This document shows, in pieces, positions 23,938 to 29,500 of a stretch of DNA of 29,500 nucleotides. The translations under genes and the position numbers were made by a program. The DNA is taken from positions 1-29,500 of the forward strand of contig CAVPEW010000016.1 of the NCBI GenBank assembly GCA_963703565.1. Reading direction: 5' to 3'. The stretch comes from CAVPEW01 sp963703565 (GTDB taxonomy: Bacteria > Actinomycetota > Acidimicrobiia > Acidimicrobiales > VFJN01). Positions within the stretch are counted from its first letter, which is position 1, and every line of letters starts with the position of its first letter. The notes under the pieces are model-generated. The model was not told the origin of the DNA, did not search any database, and saw only the letters and a program-made list of their open reading frames with translations.

Positions 23938-25088
23938 CGGCTCCCGCGCCCGGCGACCCGCCAGCGCGGTCGGCGGCAGCGGTGCTGGTGGTCAACACCG
24001 GGTCGTCGAGCCTCAAGCTCCGGGTGCTGGGCCCCTCCGACCAGGTGGTAGCCGGCGCCGACGTCGACCGGTGGGACGGGGCCGACACGACGCCGATCGG
24101 CGCCGTGCTCGCCGAGGCGCCACCGGTCGACGCCGTGGGGCACCGCGTCGTCCACGGCGGCACCGAGCTGCGCGGGCCCACCGTGATCGACGACGACGTC
24201 GCCGACCGCATCGACGCCCTCACCACCCTGGCGCCCCTCCACCAGCCCCGCGCCCTCGCCGCCATCCGGGCCAGCGCCACGCTCCTGCCGTCGACGCCGG
24301 CGGTGGCCTGCTTCGACACCGCCTACCACGCCGATCTCCCACCGGTGGCCGCAACCCTGGCCCTCCCCGCCGAGTGGCGCCGCCGCTGGCCGCTGCGCCG
24401 CTACGGGTTCCACGGGCTGTCCCACGCCTACACCGCCCGGCGCGCCGCCGAGCTGCTGGCCGCCGATCCCGCCGGGCTCCGCGTCGTTTCGTGCCATCTC
24501 GGTGCCGGGTCGTCGCTGTCCGCGTCGCGCGGCGGCCGGTCGGTCGACACCACCATGGGCTTCACCCCGCTGGACGGACTCGTCATGCAGACCCGATCCG
24601 GTTCGGTCGACCCCGGGCTCGTCCTCTGGCTGCTCACCGAGGCCGGCCTCGATCCCGGAACGGTGCGCGACGGGCTCGAGCACCACGCCGGCATGGCCGG
24701 CCTCGCCGGCGGCAGCGGCGACTTGCGCGACGTGGTCGCGGCGCGGCGCTCCGGCGACGAGGACGCCACGCTCGCCTTCGACATCTACGTGGCCCGCGTG
24801 GCCGCCGGCGTCGCGGCGATGACCACCGCCCTGGGCGGTGCCGACGCCGTCGTGTTCACCGGCGGCGTCGGCGAGCACGACGCCGAGGTCCGCCAGGCCG
24901 TCACCGATCGCCTCGCCCACCTCGGCGTCGCCCTCGACCCCGCCGCCAACCGGGCCGGCACCGGCACCGACGCCGACCTCACCGGGGCGGGTGCCACCGT
25001 GGCCACCCTCGTCGTCGCCGCCCGTGAGGACTTGGAGATCGCCCGCCAGACCCGCCACGCCCTCCACACGGCCCGGCGGTCGCGATGA
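23934..25088 (+). CDS. ackA: Acetate kinase
   Basis: A 384-aa enzyme that converts acetyl-phosphate and ADP to acetate and ATP. VVNTGSSSLKLRVL is the N-terminal nucleotide-phosphate motif. HRVVHGG, FDTAYH, YGFHGLSHAY, CHLGAGSSLSASRGGRSVDTTMG and FTGGVGEHD are the signature and catalytic blocks, with the usual His, Arg and Glu residues in them. It is slightly shorter than the common 400 aa. It is coupled by ATGA to phosphoketolase upstream and by ATGA to the HAD stump downstream. Confidence 0.95.
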   Translation: MTAPAPGDPPARSAAAVLVVNTGSSSLKLRVLGPSDQVVAGADVDRWDGADTTPIGAVLAEAPPVDAVGHRVVHGGTELRGPTVIDDDVADRIDALTTLAPLHQPRALAAIRASATLLPSTPAVACFDTAYHADLPPVAATLALPAEWRRRWPLRRYGFHGLSHAYTARRAAELLAADPAGLRVVSCHLGAGSSLSASRGGRSVDTTMGFTPLDGLVMQTRSGSVDPGLVLWLLTEAGLDPGTVRDGLEHHAGMAGLAGGSGDLRDVVAARRSGDEDATLAFDIYVARVAAGVAAMTTALGGADAVVFTGGVGEHDAEVRQAVTDRLAHLGVALDPAANRAGTGTDADLTGAGATVATLVVAAREDLEIARQTRHALHTARRSR

Positions 25089-25266
25089 CCGAGCCCGCAG
25101 CGGTGACGATCGACCCCGGCGAGATCGACGCGATCGACGCGGCGATCTTCGACGTGGGCGGCGTGCTCACCGGCGGGCGTGGGGGTGCTGGGTTGCCGGC
25201 TACGGCCCGCCTGCCGACGCGGTCGAAGCGGCCGTGGTCGCCCGCCTCGCAGATCGTCGAGCCTGA
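25085..25266 (+). pseudogene. HAD-superfamily phosphatase remnant
   Basis: An ATG overlapping the acetate kinase stop opens a frame with IDAAIFDVGGVLTGG, a clear HAD motif I (DxGGVLT). Homology then stops. About 10 codons later a different frame (25190-25266) reads AGYGPPADAVEAAVVARLADRRA and ends in TGA; it looks like genuine coding sequence, perhaps the C-terminus of the same gene. Motifs II-IV are missing. It is best read as a HAD gene that lost its middle by an internal deletion with frame change. The alternative is a 73-aa ORF ending at 25306. Confidence 0.6.
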
Positions 25267-25333
25267 GAGCGTCGCGTCACCCCGACCCCACGACACCATC
25301 TCGTAGACAGTCGCCGCTGTCCGGGAGCGAGCG

Positions 25334-26263
25334 TCAGTCGAAGCAGATCGCGACGAGGCCGAACAGGTGGTGCGAGGCGAGCGTCCAGAACGCCACCGCC
25401 GTCCAGGCACCCGCGACTGCCAAGAGGATCGGCGCGAGCGCCGCAACTCGCGTCGACGGCAAGGCGTGTGGTGCCGTCTCCAGGGCCGTGATGCGGTGCA
25501 CGATGGTGGCGGCCGGGGTGAACGCGGGAACGGCTGCGGTGACCAGGGAGGTCGCTGTCTTGACCAGGGCGTCGCGCACATGACCCCGATCCTCGGTCGT
25601 GGCGATGGCGTCTTCGTCGGCGACCCGTTCGACCGCGAGCCGGAGCAACGCAGCGCCTCGCAGCACCTGCGGGCAACGGGAGAACACGGTCTCGACCTCG
25701 CAGGCGAGCGTGAGCTCGCGTTGGTGGCCGCGGTGGAGGTGGCTCGTCTCGTGGCGCAGCACCGCCGCGAGCTCGTCGCTGGTGAGCGTCGAGCGCAGCC
25801 GGTCCGAAACGACGACCTGTGGTTCCGGGCCCGGGACGGCATAGGCGAGAGGCCGGTCGGAGGGGATGGCGACCTGGTCGACGCCGTCGACGAGCTGGTG
25901 GGTCCCGAGCCAGGGTTCGATGGTGGCTACCTCGGCGGCTCGCCGGACGTGGCGGCGGGCTCGCCAGCGGGCGTGCAGCACGTGGCCCAGGAGCGCGGCA
26001 TCGACCCAGCCCGTCACCGCACCGCCGGGCACGACCGAGTCGAACATGCGATGGCAGGCGGCGGCCTCGTGGACGCCGACGGTGCGCAGCACCGTGGGAG
26101 CAGCACCGAAGAGCAGGCCGATCTGGAGCACCGCCATCCCGGCGCGGATGCTCGTGGCCGTGGCGCGGCACCATTCCGGCGGAGGGAGCTGCTCGAGGCG
26201 GCGATGCTGGACTGCCGGGAGGGCGACCAGCCCGACGCCCACGAGCACGAACAGCGCAGTCAA
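25334..26263 (-). CDS. M56-family (BlaR1/MecR1-like) membrane metallopeptidase
   Basis: A 309-aa integral membrane zinc peptidase. The gluzincin motif is HETSH (H171, E172, H175) in ELAAVLRHETSHLHRGH, with VERVADEDAI downstream as the third-ligand region. Hydrophobic segments lie at about 1-18, 40-60, 78-95 and 280-300. No extracellular penicillin-binding sensor domain is present, so the signal is not obviously a beta-lactam. The TTG start overlaps the stop of the BlaI-type repressor (TTGA at 26260-26263). By family it should trigger loss of the repressor after sensing a signal. Such pairs in actinobacteria are linked to envelope, respiratory or copper stress. Confidence 0.9.
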   Translation of the reverse strand: MTALFVLVGVGLVALPAVQHRRLEQLPPPEWCRATATSIRAGMAVLQIGLLFGAAPTVLRTVGVHEAAACHRMFDSVVPGGAVTGWVDAALLGHVLHARWRARRHVRRAAEVATIEPWLGTHQLVDGVDQVAIPSDRPLAYAVPGPEPQVVVSDRLRSTLTSDELAAVLRHETSHLHRGHQRELTLACEVETVFSRCPQVLRGAALLRLAVERVADEDAIATTEDRGHVRDALVKTATSLVTAAVPAFTPAATIVHRITALETAPHALPSTRVAALAPILLAVAGAWTAVAFWTLASHHLFGLVAICFD

Positions 26264-26634
26264 CGCCGCCCCCGGTTCTGCCGGAGGGAGGCCTGCAATG
26301 CCGCTTGGGCGTCAGCGGGGAGCGACGTGACGAACGCGTTGAGCGCGACCAGGCGGTCGTCGGCGGCGTCGAGGACCTCCTGCAGTCGCTGAGCGACCCG
26401 CTCGTCGCGTCCCAGGACCGGTCGGTACACGAACGATCGACCGTGCCTCTCGCGGGTGACCTCCTCCTTCTCCCACAGCCGGGTGAGGATGGTCATCACC
26501 GTCGTGTAGGCGAGGTCGCGCTTGGCGCTGATCACCGCGTGCACCTCGCGAGGCGTCATCGCCCGGTCGGTTGCCCACAGGACGCCCAGGACCCGGTTCT
26601 CCAGTTCTCCGCTGGGAAGCCTGCGTCTCGCCAT
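26260..26634 (-). CDS. BlaI/MecI/CopY-family repressor
   Basis: A 124-aa winged-helix repressor. GELENRVLGVLWATDRAMT, then AYTTVMTILTRLWEKEEVTRE and HGRSFVYRPVLGRDE are the DNA-binding domain. The C-terminal helix pair (QEVLDAADDRLVALNAFV) is for dimerisation and is the usual site of cleavage or release. It lacks the CxCx4CxC copper motif of enterococcal CopY, so it would respond through the M56 peptidase. A candidate operator, CGACA-GCC-TGTAG, lies 44-56 nt upstream (26678-26690), fitting autoregulation. Confidence 0.93.
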   Translation of the reverse strand: MARRRLPSGELENRVLGVLWATDRAMTPREVHAVISAKRDLAYTTVMTILTRLWEKEEVTRERHGRSFVYRPVLGRDERVAQRLQEVLDAADDRLVALNAFVTSLPADAQAALQASLRQNRGRR

Positions 26635-26677
26635 GATCAGCGACGGTAGCGGCCGGCGTGCCTCCGGACCCCTAGAG

Positions 26678-26690
26678 CGACAGCCTGTAG
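26678..26690. promoter_or_regulatory. BlaI-like operator upstream of its own gene
   Basis: CGACAGCCTGTAG, an imperfect palindrome (CgACA / TGTaG) around a 3-nt centre. The same CGACA-NNN-TGTAG layout occurs at 17271-17283 in the cupredoxin promoter region. Confidence 0.45.
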
Positions 26691-26781
26691 GAGGTCGTGT
26701 CGTTCAGCACGGCTTCGAGCGCGCCAACCGCTCGTTAGGGCTTCTCCGCCGGTGCCGACGACGTCGTCGCGCCCCGAGCTA

Positions 26782-27018
26782 TCAGCGCCTGCCGGAGCGC
26801 CCGGGGTCGGCGTGGTCGTGGTCGTGCACGTCGTCGTGCCGGCCCCCGGTCCCATGGTCCATGCCTCCCATGCCGCGCATCATGAAGAACATCATGAGCG
26901 GGCAGGCCACGATGAGCACGAGGCCGCCCAGGTAGGCGACTGGAAGGCCGGCGAGGACTAGGGCGACCAGCACGGCTGCAGCGACCAGGGCTGGCCTGGC
27001 CATCCGTTGAGTGTTCAT
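26782..27018 (-). CDS. DUF2933-type small membrane metal-binding protein
   Basis: A 78-aa peptide with two hydrophobic stretches (LVAAAVLVALVLAGLPVAYL, then GLVLIVACPLMMFFMM), a Met/Gly turn (MRGMGGMDHG) and a tail crowded with Asp and His (HDDVHDHDH). The ACPLMMFFM element and the His tail match DUF2933 proteins of copper/silver operons. GGAGG lies 6 nt before the ATG at 27018, which fixes the start. It is divergent from the histidine kinase and 148 bp before the BlaI-type gene on the same strand. Confidence 0.8.
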   Translation of the reverse strand: MNTQRMARPALVAAAVLVALVLAGLPVAYLGGLVLIVACPLMMFFMMRGMGGMDHGTGGRHDDVHDHDHADPGRSGRR

Positions 27019-27173
27019 GGCGACCTCCGGGTCGGCTCGTTGGTGGCTCCATCGTCCGCTGGAGCGACTCCGCCTGCATCCGGTTCGGCTACCGAGAGCG
27101 CCCTGGGTCAACTACGGATCTCGTTCCCGCCTACCCACCTCGAAATCGGGCGTTCGCTAGGGTCTCCGACACG

Positions 27174-28388
27174 ATGTCGGAGTTCATGGAGCGACCACCG
27201 GCCGCGGACGGAGACGTCCACGAAGCCCGCTACCAGGCGCTCCTTCGAGCCGCGCTCGACCTGGCCGGTGACCACGACCTGGAGGAGATCCTCGGTCGGA
27301 TGGCGCACTGCGCGGCTGACGTCGCTGGAGCTCGCTACGCGGCCCTGGGGATCTATGACGGCACGGGGCGCATCGAGCGCTTCGTGCACCACGGCCTCGA
27401 CTCGGCCGCCGTCGAGCGCATCGGCTCGCTGCCCGAGGGTCGGGGCCTGCTGCGCGAGGTGATCGTCGCTGACGGCCCGATCCGCGTGCCCGACATCGGC
27501 GGCGACCCGCGCTCGTGCGGGTTCCCGCCCCACCACCCGCCGATGCGATCCTTCCTCGGCGTGCCGGTACGGCGTGGCGCCCGGCGCTTCGGCAACCTCT
27601 ACGTCACCGAGAAGCGCGACGGCGGCGACTTCGACGCCGAGGACGAGCGGTTGGTCGTGACGCTCGCCGCGTTCGCGGCCGCGGCCATCGAGTCGGTGAT
27701 GCTCGCCGGCGCCGAGGAGCGAGCGCGGCTCGATCGTGATCTGCTGACCCGGGTGATCGACGCCCAGGAGGCCGAGCGTGCCCGGGTGTCGCGCGACCTG
27801 CACGACCAGATCGGCCAGTCGCTCACCTCCGTCCTGCTCGGCCAGCGGCTCGTGCTCGACGCCCTCGACCGCGAGGACCCCGACGTGCACGACGCGCACG
27901 CCCGCGCCGAAGAGGTGCGCGACCTTGCTGCCGAGGCGCTCAACGAAGTGCGCGAGCTCGCCTTCGAGCTGCGACCGATCGTGCTCGACGACATCGGGCT
28001 CGTCGCGGCGCTGCGACGCCTGGTGTCGGATCTCGCCCAACGCAACGACTTCGTGCTCGATGTCGACCTCGACGATCTCCCCGACGACCCCCGGCTGCCG
28101 GGCGACATCGAGACGGTCGTCTACCGCGTCGTGCAGGAGGCGCTCACCAACGTCGTCCGTCACGCCGGAGCCTCCCGGGCCCGGGTCTCGGTCGCGGTGG
28201 CCAGCGGCCGGATCCGAGCCGAGATCGTCGACGACGGTGTCGGGTTCGACGCCGCTGCCGCCGCCCACCACCGCTCCCTGGGCGTGACAGGCATGACCGA
28301 GCGCGCCGCGCTCGCCGGCGGACGGGTCGAGATCACCAGCTCGCCGGGAGCGGGCACCACCGTGCGCTTGGACCTGCCCGTTGGCTGA
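27174..28388 (+). CDS. DosS/DevS-like GAF sensor histidine kinase
   Basis: A 404-aa cytosolic kinase. A single GAF domain (about 20-180) is followed by HisKA_3 with phospho-acceptor H210 (RVSRDLHDQIGQSL) and an ATPase domain with N326 (EALTNVVRHAG), DDGVGFD (353-359) and PGAGTTV. The GAF carries GFPPHHPPMRSFLGVPV and GNLYVTEK, as in mycobacterial DosS. H121 and Y143 are 22 residues apart, the spacing I recall for the DosS heme ligand H149 and distal-pocket Y171, so heme binding and O2/NO/CO or redox sensing are plausible. DosS proper has two GAF domains; this has one. It overlaps the LuxR-type regulator by 8 nt and is its evident partner. Confidence 0.93.
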   Translation: MSEFMERPPAADGDVHEARYQALLRAALDLAGDHDLEEILGRMAHCAADVAGARYAALGIYDGTGRIERFVHHGLDSAAVERIGSLPEGRGLLREVIVADGPIRVPDIGGDPRSCGFPPHHPPMRSFLGVPVRRGARRFGNLYVTEKRDGGDFDAEDERLVVTLAAFAAAAIESVMLAGAEERARLDRDLLTRVIDAQEAERARVSRDLHDQIGQSLTSVLLGQRLVLDALDREDPDVHDAHARAEEVRDLAAEALNEVRELAFELRPIVLDDIGLVAALRRLVSDLAQRNDFVLDVDLDDLPDDPRLPGDIETVVYRVVQEALTNVVRHAGASRARVSVAVASGRIRAEIVDDGVGFDAAAAAHHRSLGVTGMTERAALAGGRVEITSSPGAGTTVRLDLPVG

Positions 28389-29041
28389 GCCGATCCGGGT
28401 TGCGCTCTGCGACGACCACGCCGTCGTGCGCAGCGGCCTTCGGCGCATCCTCGCCGACGAGGCCGGCGTCGAGGTCGTAGGCGAGGCCGGCAACGCCGCC
28501 GACGCGGTCGCCCTTGCCGCGGCCGACCATCCCGACGTGTTCGTCATGGACCTCGGGTTGCCCGGAACGAACGGGATCGACGCGACCCGCCAGGTGCTCG
28601 CCGTCAGTCCCGCGACCGCAGTGCTCGTGTTGACCGTCCACGACGACGTCGCCTACCTGCGCCGGGCCTTCGATGCCGGTGCGCGCGGCTACCTCGTGAA
28701 GGACGCCGCCGACGTCGAGGCTCGTGCTCGCCGTGCGCCGTGTCGCCTCCGGCGACGAGTACGTCCATCCCAGCCTGGGAGCCGCACTGCTCGCCCCCGA
28801 ATCCGCCAGCGCACGCCCGTCCGGACCGGGTGGCGAGCTCTCCGAGCGCGAGGTAGACGTGCTGCGGATGGTGGCGCTCGGGCACACCAACTCCGACATA
28901 GCGGCCGAGCTGTACGTGTCGGTCCGGACCGTGGAGACCCACCGGGCCCACGTGCAGCAGAAGCTCGGCCTCAAGGCACGCGCAGACCTGGTGCGCGTCG
29001 CTCGGGACTTCGGCCTCATCGACGACGACCTCGACCTCTAG
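28381..29041 (+). CDS. NarL/LuxR-family response regulator (DosR-like), one frameshift
   Basis: Partner of the GAF kinase. TTG at 28381 opens IRVALCDDHAVVRSGL; D57 (FVMDLGLPG) is the phospho-acceptor, T85 and K107 (GYLVKDAA) the switch residues. After GAG at 28717-28719 the frame shifts by one; deleting one G gives DVE-LVLAVRRVASGDEYVHPSLG. The linker then leads to the LuxR helix-turn-helix ELSEREVDVLRMVALGHT and SVRTVETHRAHVQQKLGL. Read literally, the receiver would be made without its DNA-binding half and the phosphorelay would be broken. Good conservation on both sides of the shift suggests a sequence error or a very recent mutation. Confidence 0.88.
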
Positions 29042-29280
29042 CCGACTCCGAGCCGCTGGCCCTGGCCCGCTCCCGGGCCGCCTTCACCGCCAGCAGGGTG
29101 CTCTCGGTGCCGCCGGACGTGATGAAGCCCAGCCTCGGCCCGATCCGGCGGGCGGTGGTGGGCATCACGGCCGACCTCCTCCCGACTGCACCACCGAGTG
29201 GGCCTCCGGCCCGGCGTCGTAGACCATGTCGAAGGGTGCGAGTACCCCTCCAGCGTGTCGAGGACGTCGTCCTCGGTCAT
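29041..29280 (-). pseudogene. Fragment of a PLP-dependent decarboxylase / S1P-lyase-like gene
   Basis: Three pieces in different frames, read right to left on the minus strand: MTEDDVLDTLEGYSHP from 29280, then FDMVYDAGPEAHSVVQ, then ARRIGPRLGFITSGGTEST (about 29145-29100) and LLAVKAARERARA. The TSGGTESxLLAVKAAR block is the cofactor-phosphate-binding signature of pyridoxal-phosphate decarboxylases/aldehyde lyases of the sphingosine-1-phosphate lyase group. Most of the gene, including the PLP lysine, is missing, and the fragment ends at the response regulator's 3' end. It is a decayed remnant, not a functional gene. Confidence 0.6.
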
Positions 29281-29434
29281 GCCGGTCTCGGGAGCGCTAC
29301 GCCGGTCACCCTACGGAGGTTCTTGCGGCAGAAGCCCACGAAGACCGCAGGACAACGCCGCAAGGGCATCGCCCTGGGGGGTCAAGGGATGTCGCGCTCG
29401 AAGAGGGGGCCTGGTGGGACCGGCACCGGCAGGC

Positions 29435-29500
29435 CTAGGAGGGGCTCGCCGCCAACTCGTCGAGGCCAGCAAGGGTCTCGGCCGCCCGCAGCTCCTCGGC
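29435..29500 (-). CDS. C-terminal edge of a gene running off the window
   Basis: Twenty-one codons open to the right edge, ending AGLDELAASPS and TAG. Composition is coding-like but too short to identify. Between this stop and the PLP-enzyme fragment (29281-29434) I see no gene, only an 8-bp inverted repeat (CTTGCGGC 29322-29329, GCCGCAAG 29357-29364). Confidence 0.4.
   Translation of the reverse strand, partial: AEELRAAETLAGLDELAASPS

Noticed and set aside
29322..29364. Inverted repeat CTTGCGGC / GCCGCAAG as an attachment site or insertion-sequence end
   Set aside because: Only 8 bp with a 27-nt loop, with no transposase, integrase or duplicated flank nearby.

Overview
The window is a very GC-rich stretch (roughly 70% by eye) from an actinobacterium, most likely an uncultured-type lineage such as Acidimicrobiia. 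The evidence is the contiguous SCO1664-type / DUF3090 / MSMEG_4193-type phosphatase trio, an F420-hydrogenase-beta-like iron-sulfur protein, an LCP-LytR_C cell-wall protein, GTG/TTG starts and constant 1-8 nt gene overlaps. The lineage is inference. I see no rRNA, tRNA, CRISPR array or insertion sequence.

Layout. (1) 1-7676 looks like chromosomal backbone: a membrane GAF-GGDEF-EAL protein broken by two single-base shifts, the conserved actinobacterial trio, a family-5 uracil-DNA glycosylase, the F420-type protein and the LCP protein. A perfect 15-bp hairpin separates the convergent glycosylase and F420-type genes. (2) 7698-10682 is a compact copper operon, copZ - 49-aa membrane peptide - copA - csoR, with every junction overlapping by 1-4 nt and a palindromic CsoR-type operator lying on the promoter. 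(3) 10734-16596 holds a beta-carbonic anhydrase, a Ca2+-type P-type ATPase, an orphan SulP-type STAS domain, an ArsR regulator, and a CDF zinc/cobalt exporter coupled to a CzrA-like ArsR. (4) 16762-25266 is the most unusual part. A cupredoxin lipoprotein is divergent from a long overlapping operon: a Cys-rich receiver-like protein, a cupredoxin-P1B-ATPase-YHS fusion, two small membrane proteins, a methyltransferase stump, phosphoketolase, acetate kinase and a HAD stump. (5) 25334-29041 carries an M56 peptidase/BlaI pair, a DUF2933-type metal-binding peptide, and a DosS-like GAF histidine kinase with its LuxR-type regulator, which is also frameshifted. (6) The right end holds decayed pieces of a PLP-dependent decarboxylase/lyase and the edge of another gene.

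How it may work together. The region reads as a metal- and redox-stress island: two Cu+ exporters, two cupredoxins, CopZ/CsoR, a Zn/Co exporter, and a heme-GAF-type sensor kinase. The phosphoketolase/acetate kinase pair makes ATP from sugar phosphates without respiration, which would suit hypoxia or copper-poisoned respiration. A shared CGACA-NNN-TGTAG motif lies in front of both blaI and the cupredoxin/CopA operon, suggesting that the BlaI-M56 pair controls the second copper cluster; this is inference.

Three frameshifts in otherwise intact genes (two in the GGDEF-EAL gene, one in the response regulator) can all be repaired by deleting one base to restore GAGCTC. This points to a context-specific sequencing error or a shared mutational mechanism rather than three independent gene deaths.
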